Below, one piece after another: positions 1-6,799 of a stretch of 13,369 bases of DNA. This DNA is from JACQAI01 sp035507915 (GTDB taxonomy: Bacteria; Pseudomonadota; Alphaproteobacteria; Elsterales; Elsteraceae): assembly GCA_035507915.1 (NCBI GenBank), contig DATJNS010000516.1:1-13369 (forward strand), in the 5' to 3' direction. Below the pieces are notes generated by a model. It was not told the origin of the DNA and searched no databases. It saw only the letters and a program-made list of their open reading frames with translations. The number at the start of each line of letters is the position of its first letter. The first letter of the stretch is position 1. The position numbers and the translations under genes are program-made.

Positions 1-60
1 GTTTTCCGTCGCAGCGACGACGTGGATGGCCGGCACGGAGGCCGGCCATGACGCCTTGGG
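1..60. repeat. REP-like palindromic element
   Basis: A perfect 9-bp inverted repeat, ATGGCCGGC (26-34) and GCCGGCCAT (41-49), encloses a 6-nt loop. A smaller palindrome, CGTCGCAGCGACG, lies beside it at 7-19. Read on the minus strand the core resembles the GTCATGGCCGG...CCGGCCATCCACG palindromes scattered through many alphaproteobacterial genomes. That comparison is from memory. The element lies just downstream of nrdR and has no T-tract, so it is more likely a dispersed repeat than a classical terminator. No gene is seen in positions 1-88. Confidence 0.5.
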
Positions 61-88
61 GTTCGTGCAGGGCGTTCGATGCGCCGCG

Positions 89-547
89 CTACTCGCGTTC
101 GACGCTGAGCTTGCCGACGAAGTCCTCGAAGTCCTTGACCTCGCGGAAGTTGCGATAGACCGAGGCGAAGCGCACGTAGGCCACGGGGTCGAGCGCGTAG
201 AGCGCGTCCATCACCTGCTCGCCGATGGCGTCCGAGGAGATCTCGCTCTCGCCCGAGCTCTCGAGCCGGCGCACGATCGCGTTGATGATGCGCTCGATGC
301 GCTCGTTGTCGACCGGGCGCTTGCGCGTCGCGATGTGGATCGAGCGCGCCAGCTTCTCGCGGTCGAACGGCACGCGCTTGCCGCTCTTCTTGACCACCGT
401 GAGCTCGCGCAGCTGCACGCGCTCGAAGGTGGTGAAGCGCGAGCCGCAGGCCGGACAGAAGCGGCGCCGCCGGATCGCGGCGTTGTCGTCGGTCGGTCTC
501 GAATCCTTCACCTGCGTATCGTCGTGACCGCAGAACGGACAGCGCAT
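89..547 (-). CDS. nrdR: Transcriptional repressor NrdR
   Basis: This 152-aa protein is full length for NrdR, the zinc-ribbon/ATP-cone repressor that senses ATP/dATP and shuts down ribonucleotide reductase genes. The N-terminal MRCPFCG carries the first pair of zinc cysteines (C3, C6) and CPACG the second (C31, C34), with the family-typical D-S-R and R-R-R-R-F-C stretches between them. The ATP-cone covers about residues 49-139 and includes VVKKSGKRVPFD and the conserved V-A-Y-V-R-F-A-S-V-Y motif. The start is the ATG at 545-547, because the zinc ribbon begins at that methionine; the longer reading frame upstream is antisense-like shadow across glyA. It lies 26 nt downstream of glyA on the same strand and is probably co-transcribed. 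No NrdR box is visible in this window, so its targets lie elsewhere. Confidence 0.96.
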   Translation of the reverse strand: MRCPFCGHDDTQVKDSRPTDDNAAIRRRRFCPACGSRFTTFERVQLRELTVVKKSGKRVPFDREKLARSIHIATRKRPVDNERIERIINAIVRRLESSGESEISSDAIGEQVMDALYALDPVAYVRFASVYRNFREVKDFEDFVGKLSVERE

Positions 548-573
548 CCCCTCGTCCCCCCGCCTTGCGCCGG

Positions 574-1902
574 CTACATCGGCCGGCGGTAGATCGGAAA
601 CCGCCGGCACAGCTCGCGCACCTGCGCCCGCACCCGCGTCTCGATCGTATCGTTGTGCTCGGGATCGGCGGCGAGCCCGTCGAGCACGTCGCCGATCAGC
701 TCGCCGACCTGCCGGAACTCCACGACGCCGAAGCCGCGCGTTGTGCCGGCGGGCGTGCCGAGCCGCACGCCCGAGGTGACCGTCGGCTTCTCCGGATCGA
801 ACGGAATGCCGTTCTTGTTGCACGTGATGCCGGCGCGCTCGAGGCTCTGCTCGGCCTGCTTGCCGGTCAGCCGCTTCGGCCTGAGGTCGACCAGCATGAG
901 GTGCGTGTCGGTGCCGCCCGAGACGATGGCGACGCCGCGCGCGATCAGCGTCTGGGCGAGCGCGCGCGCATTGTCGACGACTTGGCGGCTGTACTGCCTG
1001 AAGTCGGGCCGCAGCGCCTCGCCGAGCGCCACCGCCTTGGCGGCGATCACGTGCATCAGCGGCCCGCCCTGCAGCCCGGGAAACACCGCCGAGTTCACCT
1101 TCTTGGCGATTTCGGCGTCGTTCGTCAGCACCATGCCGCCGCGCGGGCCGCGCAAGGTCTTGTGGGTCGTCGTGGTGACGACGTGCGCGTGCGGCAGCGG
1201 CGATGGATGCGCATCGCCCGCGACCAGGCCGGCGAAATGCGCCATGTCGACCATCAGGGCGGCGCCGACAGCGTCGGCGATCGCGCGGAAGCGCGCGAAG
1301 TCGATGACGCGCGGATAGGCCGAGCCGCCGGCGATGATCACGCGCGGCTTGTGCTCGACGGCGAGCCGCTCGAGCTCCTCGTAATCGATCAGGCAGTCGT
1401 CGCGCCGCACGCCGTAGGACACCGCCTTGAACCACTTGCCCGACTGGTTGACCGGCGAGCCGTGGGTCAGATGGCCGCCGGCGGCGAGCGACATGCCGAG
1501 GAAGGTGTCGCCCGGCTGCATCAGCGCCATGAACGCGGTCTGGTTGGCCTGCGAGCCCGAATGCGGCTGGACGTTGGCGAACGCGCAGTCGAACAGCTTG
1601 CAGGCGCGCTCGATGGCGAGCTGCTCGGCGACGTCGACGAACTCGCAGCCGCCGTAGTAGCGCCGGCCCGGATAGCCCTCGGCGTATTTGTTGGTGAGCG
1701 CCGAGCCCTGGGCCTCGAGCACCGCGGCCGAGACGATGTTCTCCGACGCGATCAGCTCGATGGTGTCGCGCTGGCGCCCGACCTCGCGGCGGATCGCGTC
1801 GAACACCGCCGGGTCGCTGTCGGCGAGCGCGCCGTCGAAGAAGCCCGGCTCGTTGGCGTGCGGATCATGACGCGGGGGGCGCGGGGCGGGTTGGGACGGC
1901 AT
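574..1902 (-). CDS. glyA: Serine hydroxymethyltransferase
   Basis: This 442-aa cytosolic PLP enzyme converts serine and tetrahydrofolate to glycine and 5,10-methylene-tetrahydrofolate, the main source of one-carbon units. Visible landmarks are ELIASENIVS (about 49-58), NKYAEGYPGRRYYGG (71-85), the HSGSQAN segment (114-120), DMAHFAGLVAG (219-229) and VVTTTTHKTLRGPRGG with the PLP lysine at about K248. The C-terminal TSGVRLGTPAGTTRGF is also typical. The chosen ATG (1900-1902) has AGGAG 13 nt upstream, which is a long spacing, and gives an N-terminal extension of about 20 residues rich in proline and histidine before the conserved core. A slightly later start is possible. It lies 32 nt downstream of rpiB and 26 nt upstream of nrdR on the same strand, consistent with an operon. 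Confidence 0.96.
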   Translation of the reverse strand: MPSQPAPRPPRHDPHANEPGFFDGALADSDPAVFDAIRREVGRQRDTIELIASENIVSAAVLEAQGSALTNKYAEGYPGRRYYGGCEFVDVAEQLAIERACKLFDCAFANVQPHSGSQANQTAFMALMQPGDTFLGMSLAAGGHLTHGSPVNQSGKWFKAVSYGVRRDDCLIDYEELERLAVEHKPRVIIAGGSAYPRVIDFARFRAIADAVGAALMVDMAHFAGLVAGDAHPSPLPHAHVVTTTTHKTLRGPRGGMVLTNDAEIAKKVNSAVFPGLQGGPLMHVIAAKAVALGEALRPDFRQYSRQVVDNARALAQTLIARGVAIVSGGTDTHLMLVDLRPKRLTGKQAEQSLERAGITCNKNGIPFDPEKPTVTSGVRLGTPAGTTRGFGVVEFRQVGELIGDVLDGLAADPEHNDTIETRVRAQVRELCRRFPIYRRPM

Positions 1903-1934
1903 CGCGGACGGCTCGCTCCTCTCGATGGGACGGG

Positions 1935-2390
1935 TCAGGCGGCGGGACAGGACGAGCGCGACAGCTTGGCGACCCGCCGCTCGTGCCGGCCGCCCTCGAA
2001 CGGCGTGTCGAGGAACACCTTGAGGCACTCGCGCGCGACTTCCTCGCCGATCACGCGCGCGCCCAGCGCCAACACGTTGGCGTCGTTGTGCTGGCGCGCC
2101 AGCCGCGCGCCGGTGGCGTCGTGGCACAACGCGGCGCGCACGTGCGGATGGCGGTTGGCCGCGATCGAGATGCCGATGCCGGTGCCGCACACCACGACGC
2201 CGCGCTTGGCCGCGCCGCGCTTCAGCGCATCGGCCAGCCGGTCGGCGTAATCGGGGTAGTCGACCGAGGCCGGACCGTCGGTCCCGAGGTCGAGCACCGC
2301 GAAGCCGCGGGCGGCCAGGTCGCCCTTGAGGGTCTCTTTCAGTGGAAAGCCGGCATGGTCGGCCGCGACGGCAATGGTTTCCTGGATCAT
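1935..2390 (-). CDS. rpiB: Ribose-5-phosphate isomerase B
   Basis: This 151-aa protein matches RpiB, the RpiB/LacAB-family isomerase that interconverts ribose-5-phosphate and ribulose-5-phosphate in the pentose phosphate pathway. The N-terminal IAVAADHAGFPLK gives the substrate-binding D11-H12, GVVVCGTGIGISIAANR holds the catalytic cysteine C68 and the anion-binding loop, and the HNDANVLALGARVIG motif (101-115) is typical. The start was placed at the ATG 2388-2390, immediately before the first beta strand; an in-frame ATG 12 codons upstream would add residues not expected for the family. It is the first gene of the apparent rpiB-glyA-nrdR operon, with a good promoter 32-59 nt upstream of the start. 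Confidence 0.95.
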   Translation of the reverse strand: MIQETIAVAADHAGFPLKETLKGDLAARGFAVLDLGTDGPASVDYPDYADRLADALKRGAAKRGVVVCGTGIGISIAANRHPHVRAALCHDATGARLARQHNDANVLALGARVIGEEVARECLKVFLDTPFEGGRHERRVAKLSRSSCPAA

Positions 2391-2421
2391 TTGCCTGCCT
2401 GTAGCGGCACCTTGCACGCGA

Positions 2422-2449
2422 AACATACCATATGTTCGATTTGGGTCAA
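2422..2449 (-). promoter_or_regulatory. Promoter of rpiB-glyA-nrdR with overlapping palindrome
   Basis: On the minus strand TTGACC (2449-2444) and TATGTT (2427-2422) are separated by 16 nt, a good housekeeping-type promoter. The -10 region is one arm of a perfect inverted repeat, AACATA-CCA-TATGTT (2422-2436), which looks like an operator that would block RNA polymerase. Both sequences are read directly; the regulatory role is inferred. Confidence 0.6.
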
Positions 2450-2488
2450 ACGCGACCGGTGCGCCCCGCTTCGACTGGGGTTTGTCGA

Positions 2489-2552
2489 CATGAGTTCATG
2501 CGGTTTATTGAACAAGCCTGCCGCTTTAGAAAACTATCCTCTTGATTAGGAT
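2489..2552 (+). promoter_or_regulatory. AT-rich control region upstream of mucR
   Basis: This stretch is much richer in A+T than its surroundings. It contains a palindrome CATGA-GT-TCATG (2489-2500), a TTGAAC (2509-2514) and a TATCCT (2535-2540), and a second inverted repeat ATCCT-N7-AGGAT (2536-2552). The spacing between the promoter-like hexamers is poor (20 nt), so the exact promoter is uncertain. Ros/MucR proteins bind AT-rich sites, often in their own promoters, so autoregulation is a reasonable inference but not shown. Confidence 0.35.
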
Positions 2553-2581
2553 TGGATTTGAAATGACCCCAAAGGAGGGGT

Positions 2582-2632
2582 ATGTTCCGACGACTTGTTG
2601 ACTGCGGTTGGACTTGCGGCTTCAAAAGATGA
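2582..2632 (+). CDS. Putative 16-aa leader peptide coupled to mucR
   Basis: An ATG at 2582 follows a very strong ribosome binding site, AAAGGAGGGG (2571-2580), though the spacing is short. The reading frame encodes MFRRLVDCGWTCGFKR and stops with TGA at 2630-2632. That stop overlaps the mucR start in an ATGA arrangement. mucR itself has no convincing ribosome binding site, so ribosomes ending the leader could reinitiate on mucR. The peptide contains two cysteines, two tryptophan/glycine pairs and several arginines, but no obvious attenuation run. The function is unknown; the coupling is inferred from layout only. Confidence 0.45.
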   Translation: MFRRLVDCGWTCGFKR

Positions 2633-3090
2633 GCGACGAACAAAGCGAAAAACGCACCCCGCACGGGGAATTGCTGCGGATGACGACCGATGTCGTCGCA
2701 GCATATCTCGCCAAGAACGACCTTCCCGCCGATCAAATACCGGGCGTCATCAATACGGTGTTTGGCTCGCTGCGCGATCTCGACGGCGGCATCAGCGAAA
2801 GCAAAGCAGAACCGCCGAAGCCGGCGGTATCGGTGCGCAAGTCGGTCGCGCCCGATTACATCGTATGCTTGGAGGACGGCAAGAAGCTCAAGATGCTGAA
2901 GCGGCATCTTCGCACCATGTACAACATGTCGCCCGACGAGTACCGGGCGAAGTGGAATCTGCCCTCCGACTATCCAATGGTCGCGCCGAATTACGCCAAG
3001 CAGCGCTCGGAGTTCGCCAAGCAGATCGGGCTCGGCCGCAGCGGCGGCCGCGACGGCACGCGGACACGCCGCCGCCGTCCCGCCAGCTAA
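2629..3090 (+). CDS. Ros/MucR family transcriptional regulator
   Basis: This 153-aa protein belongs to the Ros/MucR family of alphaproteobacterial regulators, which oligomerise through the N-terminus and bind AT-rich DNA, controlling surface polysaccharide, motility and virulence or symbiosis genes. The N-terminal helical region (about 14-52, LLRMTTDVVAAYLAKNDLP) is followed by a charged linker and the family signature DYIVCLEDGKKLKMLKRHL (77-95), then SPDEYRAKWNLPSDYPMVAPNYA (101-123) and KQIGLGR. The zinc-finger positions read C80, D83, H93, with Met-Tyr (97-98) where Ros has its last histidine ligand, so the metal site looks incomplete. The C-terminus is arginine-rich. An upstream in-frame TTG at 2608 was rejected in favour of the ATG at 2629, which overlaps the stop of the leader ORF. 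Confidence 0.93.
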   Translation: MSDEQSEKRTPHGELLRMTTDVVAAYLAKNDLPADQIPGVINTVFGSLRDLDGGISESKAEPPKPAVSVRKSVAPDYIVCLEDGKKLKMLKRHLRTMYNMSPDEYRAKWNLPSDYPMVAPNYAKQRSEFAKQIGLGRSGGRDGTRTRRRRPAS

Positions 3091-3186
3091 GGCTGCCGCG
3101 CGGGACGCCAAACTCGTCCCCGCACGCCGTCCTTCCCGCCCGTCGGCACGCGCCCTTGCGCTGTGCGGGCGCTATTCAGCGAGCGA

Positions 3187-3200
3187 TTGATCCGGATCAA
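3187..3200. promoter_or_regulatory. Perfect FNR/FixK-type box
   Basis: TTGATCCGGATCAA matches the FNR-family consensus TTGAT-N4-ATCAA at all ten defined positions and is palindromic throughout. It lies about 97 nt after mucR and about 55 nt before a terminator hairpin. At class II geometry, transcription to the right would start near 3235. The -10 at that spacing (TTCACG, 3223-3228) is poor, so the promoter would depend on activation or use another geometry. Confidence 0.75.
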
Positions 3201-3227
3201 GCCGCATGACGGTTTGCGGTTGTTCAC

Positions 3228-3297
3228 GGCTCGGGTGACCCCCATTAGTCGAGCCATGTCGGTCGCGCTGTTCAGCGGCGCGGCCGACATTTTTTTT
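3228..3297 (+). ncRNA. Candidate FNR-controlled small RNA or terminated leader
   Basis: Two hairpins sit directly side by side. The first has arms GGCTCG (3228-3233) and CGAGCC (3250-3255), and the second is the intrinsic terminator starting at 3256. They lie just after a perfect FNR box and before the 99-aa gene. This could be a short RNA of roughly 60-70 nt, or a 5' leader controlling the downstream gene. A start at the class II position (near 3235) would cut off the left arm of the first hairpin, which argues for caution. Confidence 0.35.
3256..3297 (+). terminator. Strong intrinsic terminator
   Basis: A 13-bp stem, ATGTCGGTCGCGC (3256-3268) with GCGCGGCCGACAT (3278-3290), contains one G-U pair, has a 9-nt loop, and runs straight into eight consecutive T residues (3290-3297). 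It acts on plus-strand transcripts. It would stop mucR read-through and also any transcript begun at the FNR box at 3187. Confidence 0.88.
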
Positions 3298-3316
3298 GGC
3301 GCGTCGGGAGTCCGGT

Positions 3317-3616
3317 TTGGTCACGACGGAGGCTGCCCAACTGCAGCGGGCGATCGAGCGGCGGCACAAGTGCAAGGCGCGACTCGTGGCAACCGAGCTG
3401 GTGTCGTTGGAATTCCAAGTCCGCGCGCCCTGGACCGGCATCGTGTACCACTTCGCCCTCGACGGGCATCCCACCGCCGATCTGGCCTATGGCTGGTCGA
3501 TGGGGCCCCACGGGGCGCGCGGAGCCCCTTGGTCCATCGCCTTGCGCGAGGGAGCCGATCTGTCGGCGCCTGAAGCGGTCAGGAAAAGACTCCTATCTGA
3601 CATTGAGTCGGATTGA
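3317..3616 (+). CDS. Small protein of unknown function in FNR-box region
   Basis: This 99-aa protein is not recognised. It is predicted to be soluble, with no signal peptide or membrane segment. An N-terminal helix (about 5-18, rich in E/R/K) is followed by beta-like segments. Noticeable stretches are WTGIVYHFALDGHPTADLAYGW (39-60) with its GHP-x-A-x-x-x-Y-x-W pattern, and a C-terminal LSAPEAVRKRLLSDI helix. I recall similar G-H-P...Y-x-W small proteins annotated as hypothetical in other Proteobacteria, but cannot name a family. The TTG at 3317 is preferred because GGGAG (3306-3310) lies 6 nt upstream; the earlier TTG at 3296 sits in the terminator T-tract. The TGA stop (3614-3616) lies inside the FNR box of the next gene. 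Expression requires read-through of the terminator at 3256-3297 or a promoter after it. Confidence 0.62.
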   Translation: MVTTEAAQLQRAIERRHKCKARLVATELVSLEFQVRAPWTGIVYHFALDGHPTADLAYGWSMGPHGARGAPWSIALREGADLSAPEAVRKRLLSDIESD

Positions 3617-3654
3617 TCTCTGTCAAGCCCGCCGGGAACACATCGGCCTATTGC
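3613..3654 (+). promoter_or_regulatory. FNR box and -10 of the Crp/Fnr regulator gene
   Basis: TTGATCTCTGTCAA (3613-3626) matches TTGAT-N4-ATCAA at nine of ten positions. A -10-like TATTGC (3649-3654) falls exactly where a class II activator site centred at -41.5 predicts, giving a start near 3661 and a 5' leader of about 33 nt before the ATG at 3694. The downstream regulator carries the E-x-x-S-R recognition helix that reads this box, so positive or negative autoregulation is likely. Confidence 0.68.
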
Positions 3655-3693
3655 ACCTATGGGGCCATCGGCGCGCGTAGTGGAGTTCGGGCG

Positions 3694-4428
3694 ATGGGGC
3701 GAAACCACCGGGGCGCAATCGAACAGCGGTCGCCGGCGGCTGACCTCACGAAGGTACCGCTCGTCGTCGGCTTCGATGGCACCCGCGTCTCGGTGCTCGG
3801 CGAGGCCGACCGCCGCCAGCTCGCCCAGATCTGCGAGATCGTCCACGTGAAGCCCGGCGCCACCATCTACCGGCAAGGCGATGAGGCCGCTTCGGTCTAC
3901 CGCCTGATCCGCGGAACGATGAAGACCTCGCGGCGGCTCGGGCGGACCCGGCGCGTCCTGACCGCGTTCCTGTTTCCGCCCGATCTGTTCGGCCTGGCCG
4001 ACGCCGGCTGCTATCTCAACGGCGCCGTCGCGCTGTCGCCGGTGACGGCGTACCGCATGCCGGTGGGCGCGCTCGAGCGGCTGCTGCGGCGCAACGCCGA
4101 GATCGAGTACCATTTCCTGTGCATGGCCTGTCAGGCACTGCGCGAGGCGCAGCGCCATGCGATCGCGCTGACCCGCCGGTCGGCCGCCTCGAAGGTCGCG
4201 CTCTTCCTCGACATGATCGGGCACCGGCAAACCGAGAGCGCGCGCGCCGGCGAGATCCGCATCGTGATGCGTCGTTCCGACATCGCGGGCTATACCGGGC
4301 TGTCGGTCGAAGCGGTGAGCCGCGCGCTGGGCGCGCTCGAACGCGGTGGCGTGATTGCCTTGCGCAATCGGCACCACGTGCGGATCGTCGACCGCGAGCG
4401 CTTCGACCGGCTGTTGTCGGACGGATGA
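3694..4428 (+). CDS. Crp/Fnr family regulator, FixK/DNR-like
   Basis: This 244-aa protein has the two-domain Crp/Fnr layout. A cupin-like sensor domain (about 30-130) includes HVKPGATIYRQGDEA, VYRLIRGTMK and TAFLFPPDLFGLADAG. A long dimerisation helix follows, then a winged helix with IRIVMRRSDIAGYTGLSVEAVSRALGALERGGVI (188-221). The recognition helix keeps E206, S209 and R210, the residues by which FNR reads TTGAT-N4-ATCAA. The N-terminal cysteine cluster of FNR is missing: the first cysteine is C47, with others at 106, 143 and 146 (CMAC in the dimer helix). The cAMP-pocket pattern is also absent. This points to a FixK-, NnrR- or DNR-like member whose signal cannot be told. The ATG at 3694 has GGAG 8 nt upstream. 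An FNR box lies in its promoter. Confidence 0.9.
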   Translation: MGRNHRGAIEQRSPAADLTKVPLVVGFDGTRVSVLGEADRRQLAQICEIVHVKPGATIYRQGDEAASVYRLIRGTMKTSRRLGRTRRVLTAFLFPPDLFGLADAGCYLNGAVALSPVTAYRMPVGALERLLRRNAEIEYHFLCMACQALREAQRHAIALTRRSAASKVALFLDMIGHRQTESARAGEIRIVMRRSDIAGYTGLSVEAVSRALGALERGGVIALRNRHHVRIVDRERFDRLLSDG

Positions 4429-4459
4429 GCGCGACCCGGCCTGCGCACGGCACTCGGGG

Positions 4460-4972
4460 CTAGCCCTCCATCACCCTCACCGCGCGTTCCAAATTCGCCC
4501 GCAGGATCGTGCGGTGGAATGGCGCGATCACCGCCAGGTACGTCCGCCCCAGCCGGTTGTGGCAATGCACCACTGTCACCACGACCAGCTCCCGCCCGCC
4601 CGCCGCGCCCGTGCGCAGCAGGACCGCGACTCGGAAGTCGAGATGCCGGTCGTCCCCGCCCATCACCAACTCCGCCGCACTCTTCGACAGCAGCGGAAGG
4701 TAGCCGATCACCTGCAGCCCCTGCGCCGCCGCGGCGGCAGCGATCGCGCGAGACGATTTGACGCCGACCGTCGCCATCACCGCATCGCGCACCCAGGTCA
4801 GCGCGCGGATCCACTCCGCCTGCCGCTCGAACGCGACGCGTGCCAGCACTTCGAGATCGTCGCTCGCCCCTGCCGGCAGGTGAATCGCGAACGCATCGAG
4901 CAGGTCCGCGCCCCCATAAAGCGGCGCCAGCGCGCTGTCGGACGGCACGGGCACCGCACGGGCTTTGATCAT
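4460..4972 (-). CDS. DUF2867 domain protein
   Basis: This 170-aa protein fits the DUF2867 family, whose biochemical role is not established. The diagnostic C-terminal half is present: SAAELVMGGDDRHLDFRVAV (98-117), then VVTVVHCHNRLGRTYLAVIAPFHRTILRANLERA (131-164), with the conserved G-x-D-D-x-H-L-D-F-R, H-N-x-L-G-R and P-F-H-R-x-I patterns. An alanine-rich linker lies around 76-84. There is no signal peptide. The start at 4970-4972 is supported by AGGAAAGG 7 nt upstream; an extended frame to 5152 adds residues unlike the family. It converges on the Crp/Fnr gene, with its stop 31 nt from that gene's stop. The 207-nt gap upstream holds a small inverted repeat (CAATCC/GGATTG, 5126-5142) and no convincing gene. 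Confidence 0.85.
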   Translation of the reverse strand: MIKARAVPVPSDSALAPLYGGADLLDAFAIHLPAGASDDLEVLARVAFERQAEWIRALTWVRDAVMATVGVKSSRAIAAAAAAQGLQVIGYLPLLSKSAAELVMGGDDRHLDFRVAVLLRTGAAGGRELVVVTVVHCHNRLGRTYLAVIAPFHRTILRANLERAVRVMEG

Positions 4973-5179
4973 GCCGCCAGCCTTTCCTGAAGCGCCATCA
5001 ACCGCGAGTCGTGAAGGCAAACGCATCGCTGGAAGTTGCGGCAAGCCGTGCCGCCCACTAAGGGCGATGGTCAGCGTCCGAACCAAACGCTTCGATTTTC
5101 TCCATCGAGGGAAACGTGAATACTGCAATCCTGTCGGGATTGGGACCATCACCCTCGTAGCGCTCGATATTTTCTGAGA

Positions 5180-5398
5180 CTAGGTGCCGTCGTCTTCCGG
5201 TTCGACGGGTGCGCCGCCGCGCGCGATCGCGCGCTTGAGCTTGCGCACCGCGACACGCTTCATGGTCTCGAGGCTCGCGGCCTTGGCGGGCCCGATCACC
5301 GAGACCTCGATCAGGGTCCGCGGGTCGACCGCGCTGACCTTGAGGTACGCGCCCACGCGGACGATCTCGAACAGGATGCGGTGATCGGGGGCGCTCAT
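5180..5398 (-). CDS. Small conserved protein, DUF6898-like
   Basis: This 72-aa soluble protein begins MSAPDHRILFEIVRVGAYLKVSAVDPRT and continues with EVSVIGPAKA and a basic helix MKRVAVRKLKRAI. I associate this pattern (F-E-x-V-R-V-G-x-Y-x-K-V-S-A-x-D, then G-P-A) with a small conserved alphaproteobacterial family, recalled as DUF6898. The function is unknown. The acidic tail PVEPEDDGT is typical of a disordered end. No strong ribosome binding site precedes the ATG at 5396-5398. It diverges from the glutaryl-CoA dehydrogenase gene across a 137-nt control region. Confidence 0.72.
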   Translation of the reverse strand: MSAPDHRILFEIVRVGAYLKVSAVDPRTLIEVSVIGPAKAASLETMKRVAVRKLKRAIARGGAPVEPEDDGT

Positions 5399-5439
5399 GA
5401 GACCCGTGCCGGCGGCGCGTCGGCTTGCTGCGCGGTCGG

Positions 5440-5460
5440 TTCCGCGCTATCTAGCGGGAA
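5440..5460. promoter_or_regulatory. Imperfect palindrome between divergent genes
   Basis: TTCC-g-CGCTA-TC-TAGCG-GGAA forms a 9-bp inverted repeat with one unpaired G (5444). It lies in the 137-nt space between the DUF6898-like gene and glutaryl-CoA dehydrogenase. It looks like a binding site for a dimeric regulator, but no regulator can be assigned. Confidence 0.35.
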
Positions 5461-5535
5461 TCCACGGCTCGCGCGCCGTCGTGCCATCCTATCACGATAC
5501 GGGCGTGCGCGGCCGATCGTCCCACGGAGGCTCCC

Positions 5536-6774
<1,239 letters not shown>

Positions 6775-6799
6775 GCCCCCGGCCGCGCGCGGCGCAAAG

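Noticed and set aside
1..49. Start of ribD after nrdR, as seen in related operons
   Set aside because: The minus-strand translation (MAGLRAGHPRRR...) is not RibD-like and is explained by the palindromic repeat.
548..1435. Upstream extension of the nrdR frame into a 448-aa protein
   Set aside because: The extra residues are an off-frame reading of glyA (Arg/Ala-rich, no family features), and NrdR begins at the zinc-ribbon methionine at 547.
565..2250. 561-aa plus-strand ORF opposite glyA and rpiB
   Set aside because: Antisense shadow in G+C-rich DNA; the minus strand encodes clearly recognisable glyA and rpiB.
2542..2555. TTGATTAGGATTGG as a fourth FNR box
   Set aside because: Only seven of ten positions match and the right half-site is poor.
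2608..2628. TTG start adding seven residues to MucR
   Set aside because: The family starts near the ATG at 2629, which overlaps the stop of the leader frame; TTG has no better ribosome binding site.
3150..3172. Hairpin GCGCCC/GGGCGC as the mucR terminator
   Set aside because: Short stem and no T-tract; the 13-bp stem with eight Ts at 3256-3297 is far stronger.
4454..4468. GGGCTAGCCC palindrome as a bidirectional terminator between convergent genes
   Set aside because: It has no loop room and no T-tract, so cannot form a normal terminator hairpin.
5126..5142. Inverted repeat CAATCC-N5-GGATTG as a terminator or operator
   Set aside because: Only 6 bp, no T-tract and no well-placed promoter; kept only as a note under the DUF2867 gene.
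4965..5177. 70-aa ORF in the gap upstream of the DUF2867 gene
   Set aside because: No ribosome binding site or family signature, and it overlaps the start of the DUF2867 gene on the other strand.
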